Part shown: in pieces, positions 1-12,500 of the stretch | Layout of the letters: the number at the start of each line of letters is the position of its first letter | Position numbering within the stretch: the first letter of the stretch is position 1 | Assembly: GCF_014905175.1 (NCBI RefSeq) | Contig: NC_057791.1 | Location: 11,908,177-11,972,176 of the forward strand | Length of the DNA: 64,000 nucleotides | Direction: 5' to 3' | DNA from: Aphidius gifuensis | Lineage: Eukaryota > Arthropoda > Insecta > Hymenoptera > Braconidae | Translations under genes and position numbers: made by a program | Notes under the pieces: model-generated | Told to the model about the DNA's origin: nothing | Seen by the model: only the letters and a program-made list of their open reading frames with translations | Databases searched by the model: none

Positions 1-500
1 TATTTTAATATAGAAAATAATGCTGTAAAATTAATCTGGACTGTTATTTAATTTGTTTGGCCACATCTTTTCTTTAACTACATTTGCCACAATTAATTAA
101 TCAAAAAACTAGTGGCAAATGTATCTAAGAAAAGGATGTAGCCAAATAAATTAATTCGTAGTCTAGATTACTTCCTTAGCCATTTGACACAATGATTTTA
201 ATGTAATATAGAAAATATTGCTGAAGAATTAATCTAGACCACGAATTACTTTATTTGGTTACATCCTTTCCTTATCAACATTTGTCAATAGTTTCTTAAT
301 TAATCAATTATGGCAAATGTTGCTAAGGAAAGCATGAAACCAAATAAATTAATTCGTAATCTAAATTAATTTCTCAGCAATATTTTCGATAAATATATTA
401 ATTTATCATGGCAAATATTGCTGAGGAATTAATGAAGATTATTAATTTATTTATTTGGTCACATCCTTTCCTTAAATACATTTGCCATAATTGATTAAAA
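1..500. repeat. Array of palindromic words (GGCAAATG / CTAAGGAAAGGATG)
   Basis: The stretch is built of alternating inverted copies of a word pair. ACATCCTTTCCTTA-type segments and their complements (TAAGGAAAGGATGT) alternate with GGCAAATG/CATTTGCC and AAATAAATTAATTCG blocks. At least three hairpin pairs are visible: around 58-155, 240-355 and 360-480. The same GCTAAGGAAAAGATGTAGC-like word recurs at 19380-19760, 22890-23400, 29860-30470, 46390-46720 and 60770-61090, so this is a dispersed family. The left end is outside the window. No coding potential is seen. Confidence 0.7.
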
Positions 501-631
501 CGGTATCGGCAAATAATCTTCTGTCAATTAATAAAATAGCGATAGTGGACATCTTTTTTAATTTTTTAAATCAATTATACTTGTATGGATCACCTTGTAG
601 CTTATATGAACAAAATTTCGATTTTATTCGA

Positions 632-712
632 CTCGTAAAAATGGTCTCGTGCGTTAGAATGTAGGCTTAGTAATTAGGGAGTCGTAGGATCGAACCCGGG
701 TAGGAAACGAAT
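632..712 (+). pseudogene. tRNA-like relic with a pol III B-box-like sequence
   Basis: GGATCGAACCC near 687-697 matches the pol III B-box consensus GGTTCGANNCC with one change. A candidate A-box side lies upstream in TGGTCTCGTGCGTTAG. No convincing acceptor or T stem can be folded, so this is not a functional tRNA. It follows directly on a palindromic word array, a pairing seen again at 46390-47004. Confidence 0.35.
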
Positions 713-721
713 TTATGCAAA

Positions 722-2110
722 ATAATAGAGCATCCACGAATATATGAGATTGTCAATTATATATATAAAACGCGGTATTGTTGAAATTATTTTTTTCAAA
801 TAATAGGCAAGTATTTTAACTGGATACAATTGCATTTCAAATACTCGTCAAACATAATGATCCCGTTTAAAATACCTTTAAGTGATATTCAAAAAGTACT
901 TTTAATGGCACTTAGGGATACAATCTCAAGTATCGAACACAATTATATTTCATTATGATACCTCGTTTTTTTTTATCCCGGGATTAACAGTTAAGTGATG
1001 TATTTCGAATAAAAATCTATAAAAAATTAGCGTGTTGCGACTTGCGAGTACATGCGGGGAAAGTGAAACAACTTTTTTTAGAGTTGTGTGTGAATGGAAG
1101 AGAAGGTATACAAGTTCTCGTTCACAATTTCATTCGTATAATTTTATTTATTTTAACTGTTATATATAGATTGTATACATTATTAGTAATATACATTATT
1201 ATTATTATTATTATTGATATGACTGGTACGACTGATACAGTTTTCGGACCTGGTAGTAAAACTTTGGCTCGAACATCTATTGTGATAAATTCATCTGGGG
1301 AGCGTTCGTTAGCTGGTCGAGGCCAAAAAGCATAGGTTAATTTTAAAGCGAGTTTTATATTGATTTATCAAGTTTTTTTCTTTTGATCGATGCCCAGGCC
1401 CTTGGTCAGCTATTGGAAGCTCTCCACGACTCGATTCACTGTCCAACTGATTGACATTAATAGCTTTTTCAGATCTTTCATTTGCAGTTAGCAAATAGGT
1501 CTCACTTCTATTATCCGTGTTTGGTCTTTTTACTGTTGCTAAGCCTACGAAAAAGATAAATTTAAAGTTAGTATTGTTCTATTTCAGCTTACTATAATAA
1601 AAAAAAGAAGAGATAGATTCCTATAGTAAAAAAAGCATTGGTGTCATGGCAGTGCTTGATGATTTCTAAACTTGCCTGAATGCCTTGAATTTGATTAGCT
1701 CTCGTTTGAAATTTGATCGCCGCGATAATTCGTGCTGATTTTGATTGCAGTTTAGATTGATCACGTGCATGTCGTATAAATTGATATAAATGGCGCTAAT
1801 TGCATATATATATATGTATGTGTGTATTGACATATGTGATTATAATAACATTTCATCTGCTAAAAAATATAATTGCCTATAACCTTCAAATCATTTACTA
1901 TAATTTAATTAAATTGTTATAAATAAAAAAGATTTTAATGTGTTATAAATAAAAAAATTATGAAAAATTGAAAAAAAAGAAAAACAAAATTCAACCACAA
2001 AAAATAAAAACGGATGGATTTATTCTCAAATACAGCACACGAACCTGCAATAATTAAATCAAGATTTGTACATAATTAACAATAACAAAGTATTGCTAGT
2101 TTGTTTATTA
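722..2110. other. AT-rich spacer, nothing recognised
   Basis: There is an (ATT)n run near 1192-1216 and a TA microsatellite near 1804-1820. A 97-codon open frame at 1042-1335 runs through the ATT repeat (a poly-Ile stretch) and shows no domain, so it is not called as a gene. TTAGCGTGTTGCGA near 1027 recurs inverted near 33881-33896, a short trace of a dispersed repeat. Confidence 0.5.
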
Positions 2111-2722
2111 GAATTTTGGAGTAAACAGTTCATTTTTTAAAATCATTATTGAAGTACGAATCCTGCATTCATTGGTTTAAATAAGATCACGACTTTCTCT
2201 TCATGAATAAAAAAAAAAAATTATTCAACAATATTTATTAATAAATATTAACAATTGTTCAAGGTGACATGCAATCGTTAATAAACAATTTTTTATATTT
2301 TTTCAACTAATAAGTTCGAATTCTGCTGTTATCGGCCCACGTTTTTCTCTTCAAAGGTGGAAAAAGAATCATTTGAAAGGATTTTTTATTTTGAGGTGTC
2401 ATGCGATTGTTTATTAACAATTACATGGCACCTAAAAAAAAAAATATTATTGAATGATTTGTTTTTATTCTTGAAAGAAAAATCGTGGGTTAATTTGTAT
2501 TGATAATAACAGATTTTGTCTTTCAATAGAAATTAATAAAACTAATTGCTTGACGAAAATTGTTTAATTTATTGTTTTAACAATTGCATGGCACCTTGGA
2601 TAATAAATAATGATGGATAGTTTTTTTATTTATTCTAGGAAAAAAAGTCAAAGATTTGAATTAATGAAAGCAGGATTCGTATTTTAAGATTATTAAAAAA
2701 AAAAATAGTTTACTCCAGAATT
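2111..2722. mobile_element. Foldback element, about 0.6 kb
   Basis: GAATTTTGGAGTAAAC at the left is matched by GTTTACTCCAGAATTT at the right. The next 60 or so bases inward also pair (GTACGAATCCTGCATTC against GAAAGCAGGATTCGTA). Inner inverted copies carry TGCATGGCACC/GGTGTCATGC words. Related words (AATTGCATGGCACC, TTTGGAGTAAA) occur inside the foldback at 21621-22430, so the two are probably relatives. No ORF of note. Confidence 0.65.
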
Positions 2723-2962
2723 TAAATTTACAATATGCTTTGTTATTTTTATTTAGGTACCAATTCTGATTTAAGTGGTACAAATCAGCCCTTGCCCTTT
2801 TTTCAAATAAATAGAAAAGCAATCCAAAATATTCATCGTCAAAGGCATGCATCTATATATAATCATTTTGGAGTGAATTTTTTTTTTTTTTTTTTTCAGT
2901 CAATATTAAACGAGAAATAATATCGTGACTGTATTTCGTAGACAATAAAATTAACATATCAA

Positions 2963-3630
2963 AATTGAGGGTCCGGATGCAATAACAAGTCGAGCGCTCG
3001 GAGGCCTATAAAACGTAACGTTGTTCAGGTTAAATTTACGAAAATTTCAAAATGATTTTAAAAAAAAAAAAAAATACCTTCATGTACAGAATCAAAAATG
3101 ACATATTTTTTTTCAAACAAATAATTTTTAATTATAATTATTTAATGGATTAAAAAATAAAGTTTGATTATTTTTTTTTCGAAAAAAACATTATTTTTCC
3201 AGGTATAACTCGTCATAATTTTGTTAATAATTAATGAATCGACTTGAAACTTTGCATATAGTTTTTTATAGTTTAGCGATAGTTAAAGTAACATCAAAAA
3301 TATTATTTACTTGTATTGTTTTAATTTATTAATTTATTAAATAATGCCGGCCGCAAAATACGTTTTTTGAACTTTGAGATAAAAAAGTGTCGAGAAAATT
3401 TTCGAATTTATAAACCTGTCAGTGGCAACATTGTTCATCTATATATCGAGAAGTTTTTTCCAAATTTTCAATTTTTTTAAATAATAATTGACCAAGTTAT
3501 TAATTAATAAACAAATTGTGTGCTGCCGCTGCCATTATTTATATGTTTGCATGCGCATGAGATTAGTATTTATAATGACTGGAGAGTACGCATACGTTCG
3601 CTTCGGACTCTACGATCGCAGCTACCTTTA
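2963..3630 (+). mobile_element. Partial copy of the GAGGGTCCGGATGC foldback family
   Basis: It starts with AATTGAGGGTCCGGATGC, the same terminus as the complete foldback at 36824-37783. It stays alignable by eye through the arm (ATAACAAGTCGAGCGCTCG, polyA, ATACCTTCATGTA) and into the interior (CTGTCAGTGGCAACATTGTTC against the 37275 region). The right inverted arm is missing here, so the copy is one-ended. Confidence 0.65.
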
Positions 3631-4657
3631 AAAAACAATATAAGACCGTATACGGCCTTAGAGACATAGAAACTAATGACATCTATCATCATTTTATTTG
3701 AACACATGTGTAATGTTTTTTATACCATCAACTTTTATAATCCCAGGATGCAAAAAATTGTTCTATTTTTTTAAATTAATTACTAGGTTCCCATAGCGAC
3801 CTCAAAAGGCCAAGCCAACATACAAACATCTCTCCTTGGTTATTTATATAAATATAATTGTTATTTGTCATATTTCAAAACCATATATAATATATATTCA
3901 AACGGTATATATCAGAGTTATTTTGAAGATGTTCAAATTTTTATGGTTTTTTTAGAGACGTGTTAGGTAGACGCTTTTTTGATTCGCATCTCCCATTATT
4001 ATTATGCCCATTGATTTCTACGTAAAAAATACTACTGAAATCAATATCAATATTTTTTTTGGTTGCATTTATTATTATATAAAAATCCCAAAAGAGTAAA
4101 AAATTAACAACAAATTTCGATATAATTTACCTTCAAAGCTTAATATCTCGAAAACTATTTCAGATATGATATTGCTGTTTAATCCATAATGTTCCTCGTA
4201 AAAATTACTATTAGAAACAATTTATAAATTAATTTTTTTCTTATCCGTTTGTTCATAACAAAAATAAGGAAACAAAAAAAAAATTGATATCTTGTTTCTT
4301 CAATATCTCGAAAATTATTCGAGATATCGAAATTCTGTGGGGGCCATTATTTTTTGCTCAAAATGACGTTATAATATAAGTTATAAAATTTAGTCTCCAC
4401 TAATATCTTTACCTTGCCATGAATTTTAAATTACAGATTTAAAAAAATTGAAAATTTAAATTTATTGTTTTTTTGCTTTTTTTGTTGATTCCGTTCGTTG
4501 TTATAGAGAACCCAACTTGATTTTCACATATCCTTTGTGAAATTTTCTTAGCTTTCCGAAAAAAATATTTTCAAACTTATCAATTTTGTTATCTGTTTTG
4601 TTGCGGGCAACGCGACTAAAACAGCTTATTTTGCGGAAAACTCGATTTTCAGAGTGT
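3631..4657. other. AT-rich spacer, no gene seen
   Basis: Only a short perfect palindrome (GACCGTATACGGCC-like, near 3643-3657) and homopolymers stand out. The 4480-4600 stretch resembles 58980-59090 weakly (AACCCAACTTGATTTTCACATATCC against CCTAACTCGATTTCAACGTAT). That suggests an old unnamed dispersed repeat. Confidence 0.4.
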
Positions 4658-4659
4658 TA

Positions 4660-5234
4660 CACGGAGAGAAATCCGCAGCAAATGATGCTGTAGAGTATCA
4701 AACAAATTTTACTGTAGTTTTACTGGAAATTAAGAAGTTGCGTGGGGAGACCACCAGGATCGACTAGAATTTCCTACTACACTACAGTAATTTTAATCAA
4801 AACAAAACAAAAAAACAACACAAAAAATTAAATAAAACCTTATTGTTTAAACATCAAAATAAAAATGTAACGTGTTTATTAATTTTAAAAAAATAAACCA
4901 TTTTATAATTTTCATGTGTTTCACCGCATTTTTATTTAGATTCATGAATAAAATAAAAACAATAAACTTTTTTAGAAGAGGTTAGGAACACACTTGATTT
5001 CCAATAAATATTCGTGTCATCTGGCGGGAAAACCTGCTGTACACTACAGTAATTTCTGGCATAAAGTATACCATTAACTCGAGAACTCCAAAAATTCCGG
5101 TAGACTACAGTAAAAAATTTAGATGAAATATAATAATAATCATTATAATAAGTGGGAATTAGTCGCTTTAATGACGTCAGCTATGATTTTTACGATACCA
5201 CTACAGTAATATTTGCTGCGGATTTCTCTCCGTG
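4660..5234. mobile_element. TA-flanked inverted-repeat element (MITE), 575 bp
   Basis: The termini are perfect inverted repeats of about 24 bp starting CACGGAGAGAAATCCGCAGC, flanked by TA on both sides (T at 4658, A at 5236). A TA duplication is typical of Tc1/mariner-type insertion, but no transposase is encoded and the superfamily is inferred only from the TA. The interior holds several ACTACAGTAA motifs. A second copy, lacking its right end, is at 34259-34594. Confidence 0.8.
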
Positions 5235-5675
5235 TATAAACGTCAAAAAAAAAAGTGATATTTTTTTCGAAAAGCTGAAAAAATTCCAGTCAAAAAACGA
5301 TTTTTCTTTAAATTTTAATTCACCGACAAAATACTAAGAAAATGAACCAAAAAAAAAAAAAAAAACCCATATCAATAAAATGCCTCATACAATAACTGCC
5401 AAACTAATGGACGAAAAATTTAAAAAAAAAATACGCAAGTGTATTTTATCGAGGACTATAATCTGTCAGAATTTTAAGAAGTTCTGAGGATGGGTCACCC
5501 AAACCTTGCCGATAATTGGCATTTCTGCTCATATGATGATTGATGAGAGATTTTTCAAAAACTTTTTGTCGAAATATCTTTTATATATGCCCAAATTCAA
5601 CGATTCGGTTATTTTTTTGCATAATATATATATTTGTAAAAATGTTGTCTTATGACTGGTAGAGAAACTCGATGA

Positions 5676-7268
5676 CCCCACGAAAAAATATATATCCTGG
5701 ATATATCCAAATAGCGTATATCCAGGATATATCCTAAAAATGCCAAAAAGAATAAAAGAGTAACACGCTCTTGTAGCAGTTTTTCTAAATGTTATATCTC
5801 AAATATTAAATGGACGACAATATCAATGTTTCTTCACACCAAGTAATGTCTACATTAGTAATAATATCGACAACTCAAATATTAAAACATAATACTTTAT
5901 TATTACTAGGGCATACCCGCGCTTCGTGCGGTTTTTTCCGTGAGTTTTTTTTTAACCAAAAATTATAGTCAAAATAATACTCAAAATAATGATACAGACA
6001 ATTTATTTAACTCGTTAATATTCAAATAAATTGGGAGAATTCAAAGAAAACCCTATTACCTCGTGAATTCAACAACTGATGATAGCTAAATGGATTTTGG
6101 TCACTGAATTTTATAGAATGTTGATTTACTTAGAAAACAATTAGAAATAATTATTTTGTATCAATATTTCATAGCCTAAACTAATTTTATATTGTTTTTT
6201 TCATTTTTTCAATAAAGCAATACGTATGAGGCTATTTAAAATAGGTAGATAGAATTTACTTGTATCGCAGAGCATCATCAACTTATTAGAGTGTTAATTA
6301 ACTTAGTAAACGATAAGAAATAATTATTTTGTAAGCCTCATATGTATTGCTTTAATTTTTTTCGACCCCATACGTATTGCTCTAATTTTTTTAAGCCTCA
6401 TACTTATAGCTTCAATTTTTTCCAGCTCCATACGTATTGCTTTAATTTTTATTAGCCCCATACGTATTGCTTTAATTTTTTTCAGCCCCATTCGTATTGC
6501 GTCAATTTTTATTAGCTCAATACGTATTGCTTTGGATATTCTAAGGCTCATACGCATTGCTTTAATTTTATGTGGTTTTTTTATTTTTCAATGAAGCAAT
6601 ATGGGGCATCGTCAACTCATTGGAATGTTTATTCACTTGAAAAACAATTAAAATTAATCATTTTGTTTCAATATTCCATAGCCTGAACTAATTTATGTGG
6701 TTTTTTAATAAAATTTAAAAATGGTAGCCACGAAAAGGTTTTTTCCACTACACTCAAAACAAAACCGAAATCATGAAATCCATGGATTTAACTTTTTTCT
6801 TACCCTTTACGACCTAACTATTTAGTATTTACAAAACTGAATCTAAAAAAAAAATATATAATATTATCCTGTCACGTTTAAAAAATGTAAAAAACTTATT
6901 CTTGAAAGCTTAATATAAAACACTAAATGAAGATCATCAAGAAATAAATCCGAATTGACCAATTAAGAAAATAGAAAATAAATTAAAATTAAAAACAAAC
7001 AAAATAAAAAAATCAATCTATTTCAGCCCATTTCACAATAAACAAAAAAAATTATAACAAAATAAAAACCTTTCAGTGTGAAGTTAGCTGAAATAAAGTG
7101 ATTTTTTAGAGAGGAAATTTTTAGCATATATCCAGGATATATCCCAGGATATATATATATATATAGCATATATCTTGGATATCTACTGGATATATCTCGG
7201 ATATATCCTGGATATATCCCGGATATACGCCATTTGAATGAATCCAGGATATATAGTTTTTCGTGGGG
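5676..7268. mobile_element. CCCC-ended word-array element (GGATATATCC words)
   Basis: Left terminus CCCCACGAAAAA and right terminus TTTTTCGTGGGG are inverted repeats that extend inward through ATATATCCTGGAT and GCGTATATCC. Copies of TATATCCTGGATATATCC sit against both ends (5687-5732 and 7125-7250). The middle contains a 30-bp minisatellite and plain AT-rich DNA. The termini and the element-specific word resemble those of the elements at 23774, 31996, 56606 and 58375. No tRNA-like sequence was recognised in this copy. Confidence 0.7.
6332..6571. repeat. 30-bp minisatellite, about 8 units
   Basis: The unit is close to AGCCCCATACGTATTGC plus a T-rich tail. It is repeated about eight times with a constant 30-bp length, two units per 60 bases. 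On the minus strand the repeat is open for 77 codons (6324-6557) and reads as a 10-residue repeat near IKAIRMGLKK. An uninterrupted frame is a simple consequence of a stop-free unit whose length is a multiple of three. I do not call it a gene. Confidence 0.85.
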
Positions 7269-7701
7269 CTATCCTAAAAATTTCTGGAAAAAAAAATTGA
7301 AAATAAACACTATTGTGTCCCCAAAATCATAATTGACAATTATTTTGACAAAAGTGTGTGAAAAATCGATCATCAATTGTCAAATCGATGTGTTCACAGT
7401 GTTGAGAACAGTGAATTTTTTACTATACACACATATCTATACACTCAAAGACGCATCTCAGTTTGACTCTCTTTATAGATTTTAATGATTACTGCATCTT
7501 CGAGTTTGTCTACCAGTCATAAGACAACATACTTATAAATATATATTGTGCAAAAAAATAACCAAATCGTTAAATTTGGGCATATATAAAAGATATTTTG
7601 ACAACAAGTTTTTAGAAACTCCATCATCAATTGTCAAAAATCATGTAATTATAGTATTGAGAACCCACATGTTCCTGATTAGAGTAACTCGAGTACGAAT
7701 A

Positions 7702-7862
7702 GTAAAAAATAGTATGTTTCGCTCGGGACAATGCTGGTGTATCTGGCTTGATTATGCATTATCGCTTGACACATGCTCGAGACGTTGGCTCGATGGTAAA
7801 ATTTTGATATCGCGTGCCAGAAACACCAACATTGCCCCCTCGTAAAACAATATACTATTTTC
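7702..7862. mobile_element. Short hairpin element, about 160 bp
   Basis: AGTAAAAAATAGTATGTTTC and GGACAATGCTGGTGT on the left pair with the inverted copies ACACCAACATTGCC and AACAATATACTATTTT on the right, around a short loop. It lies just outside the right arm of the 5535-7633 foldback. No TIR-type duplication was found. Confidence 0.55.
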
Positions 7863-7965
7863 AACACTTACTTTTCTGACAAGCTGATGACATTTTCTCA
7901 ATTCGTTAAACAAAGAATAAAAACACACCTCGAGAAATGTAAAAAAAATATAACGGAGGTGTAAC

Positions 7966-8098
7966 GGTACCCGGGAAAAAAAGTTTATATATAATTATAT
8001 ATAATTATACATTGTATATATAATTGTATATAAATATAGAAATATTTTTTTTATATATATAAATATATATGGGTTTTTTTGTGGTTATATATATAATT
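7966..8098 (+). repeat. ACCCGGG-ended TATATAATTA repeat, left part
   Basis: ACCCGGGAAAAAAAG is followed by reiterated TATATAATTATA. The mirror-image end (AACCTTTTTCCGGGT) is at 20568-20581, and more of the same word array is at 17403-17480, 20281-20580, 51255-51339 and 54785-54872. The solo-LTR-like repeats of this window are inserted in or beside this word array. Confidence 0.5.
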
Positions 8099-9482
8099 TG
8101 TAACCGATTTTCTGACCTGCGCAGCGACAACTATCGGCCAAGGTTAACAACGAGGATTTCTCACCATCCTCCGCAAAATCACATTTATGTGTGATGATGG
8201 TCTAACCATCACATACACACCATGTAGTGAGAATATAATAATAATTATTATTATAATAAGAGAACCATATAGCGTGATCATTAGTATTAGTCTGCCATTG
8301 GAAATCCGGACAGAGTTTCACCAGGACTTAACGTCTGATACCTAGAGAACCTTTACGAGAGATCTCAACGATGTCGAGAGAACCAGTAGTGAACCAAGAG
8401 AGCCAGTCAAGAGAAGGTAGTGATCAGTACGAGAGCCAGACAAGTTGTGTCGTCTAACGATAGCGTTTTGTGCTAAGCCATGGTAGAAATACTACAGGTA
8501 TGGCAGTGCGCAGCCTGGTTTGGCCGCTGTGAATCAACCAATCAAAAGGTCGCCTTCTCGCCACAAAAATGGAAGACTTTATGCGCGCGCGATACAAATT
8601 TGTTAAGAAAATTTTCAAGTTTTTTTTAAATTTTTCAAAAGTTATCATATTTATTCAACTAGATTTGGTATATTTTATAATGATTCACATACATCAATAA
8701 TAAAAATTAATTATTTATATTAAATAAATGAATCCAAGTATAATAAATACAACACAACCTCTATTGTTTGTGGCATCAAAAAAAACAACAACAATGAAAA
8801 TATTATAATTTATTTGTTAAAATGTCTTGGTTTTTTTATTTTTTTGATTTTTTATAAACATGCTCCACATATATTTATTAGTATTTACAACAATATAAAA
8901 AATAGTTGTCAAAACAGTATGTTAGAGAGAGAGGACCTTATAATAGAGATTGCGTGTTAGAAAGAAAAGCAAAACAGCTCGATGGCGCGTTCTTGATTGG
9001 TTGAAAAAATAAGGCTGCGCAGAACGCGACGAAAAAAGCATGGACTACTGCCATACCTGTAGTACTTCTACCATGGTGCTAAGCTACTGTAAGTCCTCTG
9101 AATCCCCACTCGCGCGCTTTCCCACCTATCGTCCCGGACATGCGCAGCACGCTTTCCCAGCCCGCAACACGAATAAGTATCCGATCCAGCCCGTAGCCTT
9201 CGGAGAGTTCGTCTTTTCGACGGATGGAGGGGAAAACTAGCACCGGTCGAGGTTTAACGTATCAAGTCTACTACGGGACCTCGAATATGTACGAAACATG
9301 TGCCACACTGACACCACTCGTAGTAGACTTGACCCTCCACAGTGCCTATGCAGTGACCCTTAGAATTATTAACAATTAACTCCTATTAATTGTTAACAAT
9401 TCAGTTGACATGCAAATAATAATTACGCTCTTTCTGTTAATTATTTATTACGAGAACCAGCGAAATAATAAATTTCGTTACA
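8099..9482 (+). mobile_element. Solo-LTR-like repeat 1 (4-bp TSD AATT)
   Basis: It starts TGTAACCGATTTTCTGACC and ends TTTCGTTACA, so it has TG...CA termini. It is flanked by a perfect AATT duplication (8095-8098 and 9483-9486). TG...CA ends plus a 4-bp duplication fit a solo long terminal repeat; 4-bp duplications are usual for Ty3/gypsy-type integration. Two further copies at 16234 (inverted) and 18197 share the ends and much of the body. A separate inverted-repeat element is inserted at 8479-9075; without it the repeat is about 0.78 kb, shorter than the roughly 1.2 kb of the others, so it also has internal deletions. No internal coding region is attached. A large non-LTR MITE cannot be wholly excluded. 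Confidence 0.7.
8479..9075. mobile_element. CATGGTAGAAATA-ended element nested in LTR 1 (9-bp TSD)
   Basis: The terminal inverted repeat is about 30 bp and starts CATGGTAGAAATACTACAGG. The 9-bp target duplication GTGCTAAGC is perfect (8470-8478 and 9076-9084), and the host LTR sequence is continuous across it. No transposase is encoded, so it is non-autonomous. The termini match those of the 3.9-kb candidate element at 45489-49399. CATG-type ends recall P-like elements, but the 9-bp duplication does not settle the superfamily. Confidence 0.85.
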
Positions 9483-9510
9483 AATTATATATAAATATAT
9501 ATCTGTCTAG

Positions 9511-12500
9511 TGGCTACTTTGGTGACGATTTTGGGAGTCAAGTGGCTACTTTGGTGACTCTTGGCTAGATTGGTGACCGTCACCAATCTAACATCGTACG
9601 ATTTGTCTACTTTGGTGACTGTCACGAAAAGAGCCACTTTATCAGAAATAGTGAGAAACCTTAATAATTGTGTAGTTAATGAACTACAAACATTCAAGAT
9701 GACTTTTATAGTTTATTTAACCGATAACGATTATAATTAAAGAAGTTAGAAATATTAAAAATGAATATAAAGACAAAATAATGGTAAAAAAGCTAAAAGA
9801 TTCAGTAATTTGAATTAAAAGATTTTAAATCACATCGGAACAATATAACGTCATTGAAATCGATCAAAAACATTATCAAGAAGTATTGTATATCGGAAGA
9901 TACTATGTAGGCATCATATCTATGAATTATTCGCTGTTAACAAGGTAAGTCACGAAACTGTACACTTCGTGACCAATTGTACTGTTTGGTGACAGTTACG
10001 AAACTAGCCAGTATATACCGTCCGGCTAGTTTGGTAACATTTAATTACTGATGTGTGTATTAAATGGTAACAATGATTTTCGTGATGAGAGAAACATTAT
10101 GACAGTCCCGGTAATGACCAAAAAAACGAAGAATAGACGACATTTGTTGCCTGGTACTCAAGATTTTCTGTCAAATTTAACCAGCTTTATCGGAATACAA
10201 CTTTTCTAGAAGCTTTCTGTTTTTTGATTATTGTCGGTGAGTTTTTTTTTCAAATTGTCTAACCGAAATTCGAAAATCTTATGAGTTGTATAGATTGCTG
10301 ACAGTAAAAAAACAGAAATCACGTGAATCGGCTTTGAAACTGCGAAGATTTGTTCTTGGACACTGGTTTTAGGATTTTTTGACACTAACCCGAGCAATAA
10401 TTGAAAAAAAAGTCAAAAACTATGAAAAACTGAAGTTTCGGATATTCGTACGTTACTATGAAGAACTTACAACAAAAACTGAGAATGAACGACGTTCGTT
10501 GACTAGAACGAGATGTTTTCTTTCATATATCATACGACAGATCCGAATATAATTTGCCTGGAAGCATTAAGTTTCTTAGACCGTTACTGATTAGGGAGTT
10601 TCTGTTTCACAGTTTGACTAGACGAAACTTACAAATCCTGTCAAGTGGCTAGATTGGTGACAGTGAAAAAATAAGAATCACGTCAATCAGCTTGAAAACT
10701 GCTTAGATTTTTTCTAAGTCACAGGTCTCAACATTTCTTGACCCTGACCTGCGCAATAATTGAGAAAAAGAATCAGAAACTATGGAAAAATAACGTTTCA
10801 GAAATTCGTACGTTACTATGGAAAACATACGACGAAAACAAAGAATACAAGACGATCATTGACGAGAATTAGATATTTTATGTCATTTTCCATACGGCTG
10901 ATCCGAATATAACTTGTCTAGAAGCTTTACGTTTCTTGGACAGTTAGTAATCAGGTGGTTTCTGTTTTTTAGTTCGACTGGACGAAACTTAAAAATCCAG
11001 TCAAGTGGCTGGATTGGTGACAGTGAAAAAACAGGAATCGCGTCAATCAGCTGAAAAACTGCTGAGATTCTTTCCAAGTCACTGGTCTTTACTTTTCTTG
11101 ACCCCGACCTGAGCAATAATTGAGAAAAAAAAACAGAAACTATGGAAAATCAACGTTTCGGAAATTCGTACGTTACTATGGACAACATACGACAATAACA
11201 TAGAATAAGCGACGTTCATTGACTAGAACTAGACATTTCCTGTCATATTCCATACACCTGATCCGAATACAACTTGTCTAGAAGCTTTACGTTTCTTGGA
11301 CAGTTAGTTATTAGGGAGTTTCTGTTTCACAGTTTGACTGGACGAAACTTAAAAATCCAGTCAAGTGGCTGGATTGGTGACAGTGAAAAAACAAGAATCG
11401 CGTCAATCAGCTGAAAAACTGCTGAGATTCTTTCCAAGTCACTGGTCTTAACATTTCTTGACCCCGACCTGAGCAATAATTGAAAAAAAAAACAAGAAAC
11501 TATGGAAAATTAACGTTTCGGAAATTCGTACGTTACTATGGAAAACATACGACGAAAACAAAGAATACAAGACGTTCATTGACTAGAATTAGATATTTTA
11601 TGTCTGATTCCATACGCCTGTTCCGAATACAACTTGTCTAGAAGCTTTATGTTACGTGGACAGTTAGTAATCAGGTGGTTTTTGTTTTTTAGTTCGACTG
11701 GACGAAACTTAAAAATCCTGTCAAGTGGCTGGATTGGTGACAGTGAAAAAACAGGAATCGCGTCAATCAGCTGAAAAACTGCTGAGATTCTTTCTAATTC
11801 ACTGATTTTAACATTTCTTGACCCTTACCCGAGCAATAATTGAGAAAATAAACGTGAAACTATGGGAAATTAACGTTTCGGAAATCCGTACGTTACTATG
11901 GAAAACATACGACGAAAACAAAAATTACACGACGTTCGTTGACTAGAACTAGATGTTTTCTATCATATTTCATACGACAGATCCGTATATAACTTACTTG
12001 GAAGCATTAAGTTTTTGAGACCGTTAGTTATTAGGAAGCTTCTGTTTTACAGATTGACTTGACGAAACTTAAAAATCCTGTCAAGTGGCTAGATTGGTGA
12101 CAGTGAAAAAACAGGAACCACGTCAATCAGCTTAAAAGCTGCTTAGATTCTTTCTAAGTCACTGGTCTTAACATTTCTTGACCGTGACTCGCGCAATAAT
12201 TGAGAAAAAAAATCAGAAACTATGGAAAAATAACGTTTCAGAATTTCGTACGTTACTATAAAAAACTTACGACAAAAACGAAGACTACACCACAGTTATT
12301 GACTCGAATTAGATATTCTCTGTCATATTCCATACGCTCGATTCGAATGTAACCTGTCTGGAATCTTCAAGTCTCTCGGACAGTTAGTTATGAGAAAGTT
12401 TCTATTTTTCAGTTTGACGAGACGAAACTAAAAATTCCTGTTAAGTGGATAGATTGGTGACAGTAGAAAAACTGAAATCACATGAATAAGCTTCAAAACT

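Larger units (their letters stand above)
5535..7633. mobile_element. Large foldback with arms of about 140 bp
   Basis: The arm at 5535-5676 (ending TTGTCTTATGACTGGTAGAG) pairs with 7493-7633 over nearly its full length with few mismatches. The loop is occupied by the GGATATATCC-word element at 5676-7268, which begins exactly where the left arm ends. The foldback was therefore either targeted by that element or carries it. Confidence 0.65.

Noticed and set aside
1042..1335. 97-codon plus-strand frame
   Set aside because: It passes through an (ATT)n microsatellite as poly-Ile and has no domain or splice context.
7546..7845. 99-codon plus-strand frame
   Set aside because: It spans the right foldback arm and a hairpin element; the frame is a by-product of these repeats.
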